A DNA stretch of 64,000 nucleotides from Lepidodermella squamata (lineage: Eukaryota; Gastrotricha): NCBI GenBank assembly GCA_047495785.1, contig JBLDXI010000002.1:2666001-2730000 (forward strand). The letters run 5' to 3'. Positions within the stretch are counted from its first letter, which is position 1, and the number at the start of each line of letters is the position of its first letter. The notes below the pieces were generated by a model. The model worked only from the letters and a program-made list of their open reading frames with translations. It did no database searches and was not told the DNA's origin. This document shows, piece by piece, positions 34,369 to 45,471 of the stretch. The position numbers were made by a program, and so were the translations under genes.

Positions 34369-35755
34369 CAGAGAGACAGAAAATCACGCTTCAGACGGCA
34401 TTAATTATTAACTTGTCTCATTTGTGTTTACCTGTGCGCCGGTTCTACCCTATTATCGTGACTAGGGCAATGTGAATAATTCCAGGTGCCACATGGGCAT
34501 TACTTGCGTGTTCCCGTTCCCCCTTTATTTTTCGTCTGCAATTCTTAATATTGCTAAAACTTCGTAATTTTCAAATCATTACAATAATTATTTATCTTGC
34601 TGCTTTCAGGGGCAATAAAATTTGAAATTGTTCTGTATGAATCATTTTGACCTCCTTTTTCTTCTTTTGTCTCGCCCCTAATAGCCAAAAAATATTTGCT
34701 CCGGTTACTCGGGCTAGAGGAGAGGACATTTATGCTGCTGAAATAGAAAATTTCTTGAAAAAATTGCCTTGTTTAATCCGGAGAGAGTAGTCCTATGCCG
34801 TAGTTGAGAAAAATCCCGGAAATTGCAATCCTTTCCGCGTCGGATACTACGATTCGCACATTGAATGTAACGTAGCTAATGCTTGATTTACTAGCGGTCG
34901 AGTACGCCATAATATAACAAAAAAATTATTCTAATCCCCAAAATCTCCATATTTATGCTCGCAACCCACCTGACCCGCTCAAATAAAACCGACTGCGCAT
35001 GCCTGGCGCTGAAGGATTTTTACTCGGTATGTGGTGTGTATGGATTATGGAGTTTTACAACCAAACTGCGCGCGCACTGGCTCCGCAGTCCCGCAGGCGG
35101 CGCCTTACAACGGCATTAAAGTGGCTTCTGTTTTTTGCATCCGCGATGATCCGCGTTTGGGGCATGTTTTTTGCCCAAGTGGCCAGCCGGGCGATAATTC
35201 GATCGGCGCAAGATTGGTTTTCGTAAAAAATCTTTCCCCGCAGCATCGTTAGCATAATAATGTTTTCATTAACATTTTAATAGCACATGGGGCTACTCTC
35301 GCGTTTGACGCCCATCGCCTGTCACACTCTCTTCTCGCCGTCGCTCCGGGGCCGAATTTTGATACATCGCGATATTTCATTGCGGCGAGCGCCAGGCTGA
35401 TTCGACTACGACAATTTACTGTTTGCTTTTTGGCAAATGACAATATTAAAACAAAATGTGCGATATTATTATGACGTATCCGTGACGGCGTTTTGACACT
35501 AGTGGCCACTCTGCGCTCGTGCCGCCGCTGCCGCCGATCATGCGCGCGTCCATTTTATAGAGACACAACCGCAGCAATTTTCGCGCCGCTATAATATCGC
35601 GTTCACTATTTTATTCAATAACGAATTAATGGCGTTACAATGCGACTGATGATGAATGTCGAGAATGATGCTGTTCTAACCTCTCATCGTTTTGCATCGC
35701 CAGAACTCCCCATCGCCAGCGCCAGCCTGCCGATGTTGTTTAACATTTTGTCGAC
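34369..35755. other. Intergenic between B-box gene and ion-channel gene
   Basis: No coding gene recognised; short frames overlap on both strands without family matches. A likely polyA signal (AATAAA, about 34614) terminates the upstream gene. The right end is the promoter of the receptor gene. Confidence 0.5.
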
Positions 35756-37931
35756 ATGATATTTCGCCGGTCGAGGCTGCTGCCTAAGTCGCTCAGCCCG
35801 TCGCTTGTTCCAGCCCTACTGCTCATCATCCTCGAGTTACTGGCCAATTATGGCTGCTTCGCGATCGATCATTCCGACTCGGCCGAGATGGAGATACCTG
35901 AAGGCGAGTGGTTCAAGGAGAAGCGCCTCGTCAAACACCTTCTCGAAAAACATGCTACGTTCAAACACGGCCGTCCAGTGGAAAACCAGTAAAAATTATT
36001 AAAAAAAATGTCCATCAAAAATTGAATATTTTCTGAATTTAGCTGGGAACCTCTCGACGTGGAGTTCGGTATTAATTTAATTCAGGTACTCTCTGTCAAC
36101 GAATCTGCTGGTCAACTAGTGACGAATATTTGGACTCATTACGTAAGAATATAAGGCAGTAACCAAGGTTTCAGTATCGAATTTCGATTGATAGAGATGG
36201 CGCGATCCTTCACTGCAGTGGAATCAGACAGCTTTAGGTATCGATAGGGTTCGGGTACCTTCGGAAGAAATTTGGCTGCCTGATATCGAACTCTTCAGTA
36301 AGATCAAATTTAGCTGTTAAATTTAATTTTATAACTTGATTGTTTTCTTCAGATTAGTAAGTCTAGCTCAAATTTAACCCTTTCTCATGGCTGAGTTCGG
36401 AAATTTTTCCAGTGCTGACACTCGAATCCAGCTCCATCGAAATACTCTCGCAGGTGAGTTGAACTACTCCCAGTAATATCAAAATTTTACCTTTGCTTTC
36501 AGTTGTAAATGCCACTGGTCACCTTGATTGGATACCAAGTGGGATTTTCCGAAGTGCCTGCGAAATCAACACCTATGCATTCCCGTAAGTTCAATAAATT
36601 ATTCATTTACTCGTTGACCTATGATTTAATCAATTTGCAGTTTCGACGAGCAAGTAAGCCATATTAGGAGCAAGTTTATAAATGGGTTTAATCACTTTTC
36701 GGCTGTAGGTTTGTTCCATGTCCTTTCGTTCTTTATCAATGGGAATTACTCTGCTGAAGTTGAATTTCGTCGAGGTTTGCCGTTTTATCGAAGAAATTCG
36801 GATTTTTGTGTAACCTTATTTCATGTAGAATCGCCAAAGTATGTCATTGGACTCGTACGTGCCGAACCCTGAATGGGAGATAACGGAAAATACGGCTGAA
36901 CGAAGCATAAAACTGGGCAAACGCGGTATGCGGACATCATTTTACGACCTTACTTTCACCCTTCGACTCAAGCGCCGATCAGTCTTTCATCGCTACGTTT
37001 TAGTTTTACCTTGTGTTCTTTTATCTTTGACGTAAGCCTTGACATTTTTTCGGCCGGACGAATTAAGAATTTTTTCAATAGCGCTGGTGTTTTGTTTTTA
37101 CTACCTCCGGAAAGTCCCGCGAAAATCCAGATTGGCATTTTCATCTTCCAAGGCTTTTTTCTACTCCTCAACTTGTTATTAAACAGTACACCTCCGGCTT
37201 CGAGTCGCAATCCTACAATAGGTCTCTACTACAGCGCATCTATGATTTCGACGACGATAGTCATGTTCGCCTGCGGTTTCCTCGTCGAGATGCACTTTCG
37301 CTCGGACAGGCGCGGCCCGATGTCCGAACACACGCGAAAAGTCGTCATCAAGTTCCTAGCCGCTTGGTTGTTCATACCGATTCCGGACAAAAAACCACGT
37401 GATTTGAAGCGCAAACACCTTCAAGCCCGTCAGACTGTTCTGCAAATACAGAAGCAACTGCATGCCTATAAAATGCAGGCGTCAGACGCCGTTGGAACGA
37501 GAGCCGCCTCTCCTGCCGTTACACCGATCCGAAGTCGATACCCTTCTCAGCAGCAGAAGGTAAAAATGTTGGTGGAGAGCAGAAAAAACTCGACAGTAGT
37601 CACGCCGATTCATTGTAACGATTCGACCCCTACGCGGTCGTTGAAAAATAGCTACAGCAGCGTTAGAAGCATGTCGCGCAGTCAAGACGTTTCGAGAACA
37701 ACGTCAAGCCGCAGCGATCCTAATTTCGGACTCTTGAGCGACCTGGTCGAGCTGCGCATGTCACTGCAGAGGACGGCGGAAAGCCAGGCCGCGAAAGAGT
37801 ACAACAATTTGATCCAGACCGAGTGGGTAATAGCTGCTATGGTGTTCGATCGGCTGTTTTTTCTGGCGTATATCGGCTGGATAATTATCTCGCTATGGAT
37901 GCTCTTGCCACAGGAAGAGCGTTTCAGCTAG
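35756..37931 (+). CDS. Cys-loop ligand-gated ion channel subunit (nicotinic-receptor-like, non-alpha)
   Basis: Ten exons join in frame to 564 residues: 35756-35988, 36043-36142, 36195-36297, 36353-36356, 36413-36453, 36503-36584, 36641-36653, 36709-36774, 36829-37031 and 37082-37931. Two are micro-exons of 4 and 13 nt. After a signal peptide, the ligand-binding domain has WRDPSLQWN, the RVPSEEIWLPDIELF block (loop A region), and the Cys-loop C180-x13-C194 (CEINTYAFPFDEQVC). Four membrane segments follow: TM1 with LVLPCVL, TM2 after PPESPAKIQIG, TM3, and TM4 near the end after a long Arg/Ser-rich cytoplasmic loop. The vicinal cysteine pair of alpha subunits is absent. TM2 is atypical (IFIFQGFFLLLN), so ion selectivity is unclear. 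Confidence 0.9.
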
Positions 37932-38400
37932 TGTGTTACCGCTAGACAGATACAGAAAATGATGCTATAGTAATAAATCAACGGATATGGATGACACTCC
38001 CTCGTGTGTTTTGCGGCGTGTTTACCTGCCTCGTGTGTTTGTTACCATATCGTTATTTATCCACATTTCTTTCGCCGTGAATCTATTTGCGCCGTAGATT
38101 GGGCAGCAGCAGCAGCACAGTATGTATATGTTTTTTCGCATTTGGTCGCGCACTTGACGCGGCCGCGAGTGCGCCAGATGTACAATCGCCAGCCGCCACC
38201 CTCGTCCGGCAATGGTTTCGCCCTGAACACTATTATACGCCGCATTGTTTTCTGCTTCGCTGCCACGAATACTGCCTCTGTTATCATTTGCTTTGCGCTG
38301 GCTCCTCCGCTCTATCCCCGTCTTTGATAGTCTGCGGACCAGCAGCTTTTATAAATAGCAGCTTATACCCCTGAAGCAGGTTTTTTAAGCTGGCGGCGAA
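37932..38400. other. Intergenic with amine oxidase promoter
   Basis: Contains a short CAG-type repeat at about 38104-38117 and a TATA box near the right end. No gene recognised. Confidence 0.5.
38350..38357 (+). promoter_or_regulatory. TATA box of amine oxidase gene
   Basis: TATAAATA lies 44-51 nt upstream of the start codon at 38401, giving room for a 5' UTR of about 20 nt. It indicates an independent promoter rather than read-through from the receptor gene. Confidence 0.45.
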
Positions 38401-40421
38401 ATGACCCCGTTCAAATTACTCACAATTTTTTGCTACCTCTTGATAATTGTAACGACGTTAATTGACGCCCACCTCGGCCTCGATGATGACGACGAAGATG
38501 AAGAGGGGCATATTAATGCTACTTCAACGTCCCGACCCACAACTACCGGCGGAGAATCGTCCAACGCCACTACAATCGACTACCTTCAAACCACTGCTCG
38601 GAATGTCATTGACGATGAAATTAACTCTTTATGTGGCATGGCAACGGGCATTCTATCCCAACCGCAGGCACCTTATGACGTGATCATCGTAGGTGGAGGA
38701 GTCGCTGGGCTGGTGGCTGCTAAAACTTTGATTGAACGAGGTGTGAGTAACTACAAGCTGTTAGAAGCTCGCGATAGGCTCGGTGGTCGGGTCCTATCAG
38801 TGCCACTCAATGACGGATACCTCGAAATCGGCTCTGAGTTAACTTTATCGTCTTGGACTGATTCGTGGCTTCATTTCGCTACAACTCAAAATCTGACTGA
38901 TTACGTGAGGCGGAACGAATCTGATCAAGTTTTCATAGGAAAAGATGGCGCTGTCATCTCGAGGAAACTGTTCAGTGACGTAGCCAATGCCGCGGCGAAG
39001 GCAATTAGCAAATTTGAGAAGCCTACAACCGGTGGTGGGTCATGCAAAGCCTGGCTATCTGACAAAATTCGGCAAATCGTCGGAGGGAACTCGCCGTCTC
39101 TAGATGCAGCAATCGAATTCTACATTAAGGCGGAGGGTATTGCGCATGGGGACGATCTCGATAACTGCAATACCGAGAGCTTGTTTCGAAACATCACTTC
39201 GCGGCGTAACCCGGTGGCAGCGTACGATCCTTATAAGCGCGAGGTCGAGATAAAGGGAGGCAACACGAGGGTAATTCAAGCTCTTGGTAAGAGGGTTCTA
39301 TCTCAAAGCGAAGCTGGCGATGTCCGAATTTCGTTCAACTCTGAAGTTCGGAAAATTTATTGGAAGGTCAATTGCCCATGGTTCCCCAAAATGGCCGAAT
39401 ACATTTTCGTTAGACTGAGGACTGGAGCGTTGCTGAAGGCGCGTTACGTTCTGGTCACTCTACCCCTTGGGGTTTTGAAATCACCTACTTCATCTCCATT
39501 GTTCGTCCCAGCGCTGAATGCATCAGTGGGGCAAGCTATTCAAAGGATAGGATTCGGGTGTGTTGTGACAGTTTTCGTCTCTTTCGAAGACCGATTCTGG
39601 CCCGATACCCTCACAGGAGTTTGGCTGGTAACCCTCCCGGAAAACAACTCCACAAAAGATTGGATGAAAGGTCTAGCGGGCTTTAAAAGTGTTAGCAATC
39701 AAAACCGAACCCTGCAAGCTTGGTAAAAAGAGCCAAATTGTTCCTTTCTGTAAATGTACCTTTGTCTATAGGTTCCACGGCGATGCAGCCCGCTCTTTGG
39801 AGGAGGCCTCCGACTCGGATGTGGTTGAAGCTTTAACTTCAGCTTTGAATAGCAGTATGACATTGTATCACGAAGATAAACCGGTTGAATTTCTTAAGCC
39901 AATTCCAGCCATAACGAAAATAACTCGGTGAGCTCTATTACTCATCATTAATTTCCAATTTTACCTTTGTTTATTACAGTTCAAAGTGGTGCTCTGATCG
40001 ATTTTCGCTAGGCAGCAACGCTTTTTTCGGTATAAACACAACTTCCGACGATTTTTTGGCCATGACCGAGCCATTACCTTCGAAAGAAGATCCAAGATTG
40101 ATGTTTGCTGGGGAAGCAGCTCATGAATCGTTATATGGCACCGTTGAAGGTGCTTGGCGGTCTGCTATGCGCCAGGCTGACAGACTCGCCGAAGCTCTTG
40201 GCCTAACGACCACCAAAGACGATTCGGCGCAGTCAACGAGTTCGAATAAGCTGACATCATCAGTGACGAGTAGATCTAGTAACAATGCCTCATCCAACTC
40301 GACCAAGTCTGAATCTAGCAGCTCGCAAAAATCTAGCTGCCCATGCCACTTTTCAGGCACCGTCATTTTCATCCACTCGTTGACCCTCTTACTTCTTGTA
40401 GCAGATAATTTTATGTCATAG
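38401..40421 (+). CDS. Secreted flavin amine oxidase (polyamine/spermine oxidase-like), probably GPI-anchored
   Basis: Exons 38401-39722, 39772-39927 and 39980-40421 encode 639 residues. It is an FAD-dependent amine oxidase: the dinucleotide-binding motif VIIVGGGVAGLVAAKTL at about 94-110, LLEARDRLGGRV following it, and the C-terminal FAD-contact block FAGEAAHESLYGTVEGA at about 535-551. Similar enzymes oxidise polyamines to an aldehyde and hydrogen peroxide. The protein begins with a signal peptide (LLTIFCYLLIIVTTLI), then an acidic Asp/Glu run and a Thr/Ser-rich linker. It ends with a Ser/Asn-rich stretch, a CPC motif and a hydrophobic tail (VIFIHSLTLLLLVA), which is the pattern of a GPI-anchored protein. 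Many N-x-S/T sites fit secretion. The exact substrate is unknown. Confidence 0.88.
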
Positions 40422-40797
40422 GTATGGTGCATTTTTCAGGAATAAAGGGTTGATGGTCACACGTTTTTTGAATGATTCAGCATTCTATCCTTTTAATTAT
40501 TTTATGCTTTTATTAACTCAATTTAATGCCACTCTGAATTTCAAATCAGGTTTCAATTTGCATTCGGTTAGGTTCATTGTTAGTCGGAGGACAGGGAAAC
40601 ATCATCACTAATAGGGCATCCAATTATGCTGAAACGTTTTACCGGGCTGATAAATTATAAATTCTGTCCGTTATTGAAACCGGGACAAGAAGACAAAGGC
40701 TGACGCGTCATTTTTTCACCATGATTTATTTTTCGCCCTCTGAAATAATTACAAGAATTATTACAAAAAAATAATTACATTAAGGAGGATGAATTAT
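40422..40797. other. Convergent intergenic region
   Basis: Lies between the 3' ends of the amine oxidase (plus) and a cysteine-rich gene (minus). An AATAAA on the plus strand is at about 40441. No gene seen. Confidence 0.6.
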
Positions 40798-41992
40798 CTA
40801 AAATATTGAATTAGAAACCTTCATGATAGATTTGCAAATCGATCTAGGTATAAGATTCTGGACGTGGCAAGAGCAGGAGCACTTCAACGTGTCGCGGTCG
40901 AAAACTCGGCCGAAACCTAAGGAGCAGCCACCCTTCCTCAGGCAAGCAAGCTCCTGGGCAACGATCGAAGTCGAAGTGTGTGCGATTGGACTAGGCGTTG
41001 GAGGTTGGGTCGTTGTGGTAGTTGTAGTCGAGGTTGTAGCTTTATCCTCGGAATCTCGCGGTGGTCGAGGCGAGGCTATGACGCACCTGAATCGAAGGTA
41101 GTAATTAATAACCAAGCTATTTAAATTTAACTTACGAGCAAGTTTCCGCATCCCAAACCTCTTTAACCTTGCACTGCGCAATGGTGTGACATCTGAATAA
41201 GAAGAATGATGAGCGATCTAGGTTAGGAACCAAATCAAAGTCTTACTGGCATAAACCGGCTTCGTCGGGAACTTTGTTCGGGCTGTCGCATTTAACTTCT
41301 GCTTTCGTCATATGACACGACTTCGGCATTCTGATCTCGATAATCTTAGGGTCCAGCAATCCGTCTCTTGTATGGATGGGTTCAACCTCAATCTTTTGCA
41401 GGAACGAAGCACTGGCGACGCATTTGTAGCCGTTCATCTCGCGAACTCCCATGCAAACCGGGCCGAAAATGTAAGCAGGGTGGTGGTTCAAGTTGGCGTC
41501 TGATGGCTGCGGAACAGCTACAGGTCCGATTTGGAGACTACAACGCGGAAAGTCTGGAACTCGATATTCCAAAGATTCGGCCCCCTCGATGAAGGCATCG
41601 ACATTTAGTTGCCGACTCTCCGTGTCATACAGGCAACGAGCCGGGGCAGAAGTAAGCATTTTCGCAGATCTTAGCCCTGCGGAGACTATACAGCGAAAAT
41701 TACAAATCAATGTTGCTGGAAAAAGCTTACACATCGACGTCAGAGCAGGTCGCGGCCTCGGGTCGTTACGGCATTTGCAGTTTGCCGGGTCAAACTCAAG
41801 TTCCAGATTAAAACAGCTCTCCTCTGTTTGCCGGTAAATTGAACTGTTGCAGAAACTTATGAGAGGGCTCTGCCTCCAATACGGGCCCCTCTCGTCAATA
41901 TCACGCTGTAAAATCGCATTCGAAATCCCTTGAACCGTCGCTGCGTTGAAAAGTGAGAAAACAATGACGAAACTGGTGATGAAACGCCTCAT
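40798..41992 (-). CDS. Secreted cysteine-rich protein, tandem family member 1
   Basis: Exons on the minus strand: 41992-41731, 41676-41247, 41192-41136 and 41086-40798, giving 345 residues. The 54-nt first intron is in frame and could be retained, but it lies at the same place and phase as the first intron of member 3, so it is probably real. It has a signal peptide (ITSFVIVFSLFNAA), then RGPYWRQSP, an LSFC/SC pair, FDPANCKCRND, GPVAVPQPSD, HPAYIFGPVC, IRMPKSCHMTK and a small exon with the motif ETCSC. After a Thr/Pro-rich linker (STTTTTTQPP) the C terminus has CLRKGGC, GFGRVFDRDTLKCSCSC and PRSIC. No known domain was recognised. The cysteine pattern suggests several disulphides and an extracellular role. 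Confidence 0.8.
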
Positions 41993-42446
41993 TTTGTTTT
42001 GCCTAATGATTTCAGATTGTAGTAGTAGAATGAAACTCAGCTCCGTGTTTGGCTGCAGCAGTCATAAATAAATGCCAATGTGATGTATACGGACAGGAAA
42101 TGCAGAATGGTTATTATGCATTCCAATTACTCCGCGCACGTGAGTAGGTATAAAAGTATTGTGTACCCTAATAGTTCGGATTTGTAAGCACAAGGTGGGG
42201 AGGGCGGTACGTAGTAAAATCCTGTTCTGAGTAACGGCAATATTTACGTCGTAAACCGGCGCATGCTTTGTTTTATCTCTGCGCTCAGCATGATTCAACG
42301 GCTTTTTGATTCATCAATTAGGCATAAATAACAAATCGCCTTGCTTGCGTTCAAGTTTCTTGCACTTTATTGGTACACAAAAAAGCGAATGCGGTGAACT
42401 CTGAACTTCGAAGCTGTGGTGATAATTGCGATTTTATGACGAGCTA
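41993..42446. other. Intergenic between family members 1 and 2
   Basis: No gene recognised. A TATAAAAG word on the plus strand at about 42149 has no plausible downstream gene. Confidence 0.5.
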
Positions 42447-42878
42447 TCATCTTCGTCTAAGCAGCACTGAGGCGATGAAGACGACTTTGATGATGAAGCA
42501 GCCGATGGTGCAGCAAATGCGAGCTTTTGTAGCCGAGCCAAAGAAAATCAGCTCGCTAAAGACAGTTCCCCGAAACATCGCTGCTTCGCAATAAAAATCA
42601 TTGGTAATAAATCGAAGATATAAAATCGAATGCTTACACATAAACAGGGGATATTTGCATATAGGCCCGTTTGGAGGCTCGACTTCGTGTGGCTTGCATG
42701 CCTTACCAATGATATGATGTGATAGGTGACTGTCACATCGCGGCGATGATCTCCATCTAGAGCCTCGTGAGACCAGATCAGTGAACAAAACTCGACTCGA
42801 CGAGTTGGAACTGGTGCCAGAGACGTAGCAAAAGCTGGTGGCTAAAAGTGTACGCAGTAGGAAAGCCGAAAAAAGCAT
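42447..42878 (-). CDS. Short membrane-ended paralogue of the cysteine-rich family, member 2
   Basis: Exons 42878-42638 and 42580-42447 join in phase 1 to 124 residues. The N terminus is a signal peptide (MLFSAFLLRTLLATSFC) followed by LVSRGSRWRSSP, matching the RG-x-WR-x-SP motif of its neighbours. It then diverges: it has CKPHEVEPPNGPICKYP, and the second exon encodes a C-terminal hydrophobic helix (ICCTIGCFIIKVVFIASVLL) ending LRRR. The intron sits near the position and in the same phase as the first intron of members 1 and 3. It therefore looks like a shortened or rebuilt family member, with the C-terminal cysteine blocks replaced by a membrane anchor. It may be a functional short form or a decaying copy. 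Confidence 0.55.
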   Translation of the reverse strand: MLFSAFLLRTLLATSFCYVSGTSSNSSSRVLFTDLVSRGSRWRSSPRCDSHLSHHIIGKACKPHEVEPPNGPICKYPLFMCKHSILYLRFITNDFYCEAAMFRGTVFSELIFFGSATKARICCTIGCFIIKVVFIASVLLRRR

Positions 42879-43138
42879 TCACGGGTAAAATCAAGAAATA
42901 TATGTTACCCCTTGCGCCACGGGCCATAGGTTCGATTTCATATATAGAGTCTTAGGCCATGTGTTAATCACCGGAAAAATACAAAAGCCTGCCCTTGTAA
43001 ACAAAAGTGCCGTTATTGTTGTTTATTGATATAAAAACTAAGAGCAGGATGAGCTTCGCACGGTGCATTATAAGAGTCATTACTTCAGACATCGATCGCT
43101 GTGTAAAATACATTAGGTACCTATGCATGCGGTTATAA

Positions 43139-45250
43139 TTACGTTTTTTCGCCGCCCCAAAACATTAGCTTCATACAAATCCATCTCGGATAAACCTGAA
43201 GGCCTAAACACGAGCAAACGCAACGCTGCGTGAAAGCGTCGTAATACCGCTCGAAGCCGCCTTCACAACCACCGGACAGCAAACATTCCTGCTCCTCCGT
43301 TATTACCGTGGTTATCGGAGTAGAAAACTCCGCAAAAGTACTTGAAGCAAACTCGGTAGTGAAGTCATTAATGTCTGACGAATTATCACTTGGAGTCTGC
43401 CCAGTAGTTGATGTTGGCTCTTTCGAACTTTCATCTGCCAGATCTTCATAAGGGGGTATTGTCCAAAGGGGAAGTTCTGTTGACGTTGGCATTGTTATAA
43501 CAACAGCAGCTTCTTGCTCTTCAGCAGTAGCCATCTCCTCGAATGAAGGTTGTTCGACAGCGGTCAGATTCCTGATGAGTTCGTCGATACCCATCGAAAC
43601 GATCTCAGGTGCTTCAGTGGGGCGTGGTGATTCAGTTGTTGGCGCTCTAGTTTTACGGGAAGTTGGCATCGAACTTGCCATAAGTGGCCATGCCGTATGA
43701 ATAACGTATCGCATTTCCTCAGTAGTCGTTGAGACTGTGCTACTGGTAGTTGTGCTAGTTACGGTTGTTGAGGTTGTCGATCTCTCCAGACTATGAGTAG
43801 TATTAAGCTGGGTCGGTACCGTGGTTGTGCCATTTGCTTTGATTAAGCCAACATCTTTCAACGGTGGGAGCGAAGAGACTGGCGAATGAATCTTGGGTGG
43901 GATTTCGACAACTTCCAAGGCTATCGGGTCTTTCTCCTTGAATAGACCCTGCAGTATTGGCCAGCTTGTTGTCGGATTTGGTGAGCGATGGGCAGACGAT
44001 GTAGTCGAAGACACCTTCGGCTTAACGGTCATTGTTCGGACAGAAAACGCTATTGGCCAGGTGAAAACTTTATTATTCCCATCCGACTTCTTCACGCTCT
44101 TCGACTGAGGTTGATACAGAGATTTCGAATTTTTCGTGGTTTTCGGTTCATTATTAACGGAAGAGTCTAGTGGAGAGTCGACGGTGGAAGGACCGAGGCA
44201 AGAGCATACTCGCTGTCCGTCTCCTGTTGTAGCTATTTTCGCTTTCCGCCTATCAGGGCACTGCACGAACAATTCACAATCTATTTTAGATAATAGAATG
44301 CTCTCCAAAGCCGCCATTCTCGGAGAAATGCACCTGTTATGTCAAATGCATATTTCAATCTCTGATTTCTCTTTATTAAACTTACAAGCAGCGCTCGGGG
44401 TCGAAAGCTTGGTATTTCGCACAGGAATCAGTAGTGAGAGGACATTTACATTCGCATAGAGTATCGTTCCAATAATAATTCTCCGGGCATGACTCCGAAA
44501 CCTGTATTCGACAAAATCCATTTGCTGGTGTACACAATTGCCTGCATCGATTAATCTTTGCCGTTTGGCAAGATATCGGCAGAGCCAGAGAAATTGTTTC
44601 AGAGCCTAAATGGAACCCATTTTCGAAAAGTTCGACAGTTTCGTTGACAGTCGCAGTTTCTTTCGCCTCGCAAGTCTCCGGTGGCTCTAGTTCGTCGATT
44701 GGTCTGCAGGTGAATCCGAGAATCACTGATGGGTGGCGATGTCGACGTTTAGCGTCGTAATAGTCAATTGGCTGAGGAATTTTCACCGGACCAAGCCGCA
44801 ATTGACACCTGCTATCTGAATCACTGGTGTTTCGTAATGAATTTATTTCTGGTAGCGAGTATGATGCTACAACAAATGGAATCAGAACGGTCTTCGCGGC
44901 TAATGATTTTACTTACAATTTCGAGGAGTGAACCTCGTGTCGTGCCTACATTTGCATCGCCTTGGGTCGAATTTCAGGCCAACTGATCTACAACTGTCAC
45001 CAGTTTCTCTCTGCGTCGCACTGCTGCATAAATTCACGAAAGGGCTTTGCCTCCACATATCTCCTCGGAAGTCAATATCCGCGACCATTTTTGCGAATAT
45101 TCCATCGCTGATAGCTCCTGACGCCCAATAGTAATCTTGAGACGCGTAGAAAAGGCCGAAATTGATCGTTAGAACAATGACCAGTGCAAGGACATTGATG
45201 AGACCGCGAATCAGCATTTTGTAAGAGCAGGCAACAGATATCGGCGCCAT
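43139..45250 (-). CDS. Secreted cysteine-rich protein with mucin-like insert, family member 3
   Basis: Exons 45250-44917, 44866-44386 and 44333-43139 encode 669 residues from the first ATG; a second in-frame ATG at 45217 gives a cleaner signal peptide (MLIRGLINVLALVIV). Family blocks are present in order: FRGDMWRQSP, SCRSVGLKFDPRRCKCRHD, LGPVKIPQP, HPSVILGFTC, LPISCQTAK, several Cys-rich repeats (LCECKC) and, at the end, CLLSGGCEGGFERYYDAFTQRC, then CSC and PRWIC (split here to respect cysteine blocks). Between them lies a stretch of about 300 residues rich in Thr, Ser and Pro (STTSTTVTSTTTSSTV), likely O-glycosylated. It is extracellular by inference. The function is unknown. Confidence 0.8.
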
Positions 45251-45471
45251 AATAATCTACTCATCGCGCGTTCATTTTCGAAATAATCGGAAAAACAAGT
45301 CTCTGTACCGCGATTTTTTGGCAGTTAATAATGATGTGAGTTTTAGCCCGATACACATTAAAGTAAACAAACGTGACCAGTTGAGTATATCGCATTTCGA
45401 AAATAAAACGCCTCATTAAAGCCACTATTTATTGCTTTATTATTTATTGCGGTTATAACAAAAAAATAATA

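Noticed and set aside
36357-36412. Reading straight through after IELF without the micro-exon
   Set aside because: The alternatives meet a stop or the wrong phase; only the 4-nt exon restores the conserved LFNYAD segment.
43893-44459. Plus-strand frames of 60-107 codons
   Set aside because: They lie opposite the mucin-like and cysteine-rich coding exon of family member 3.
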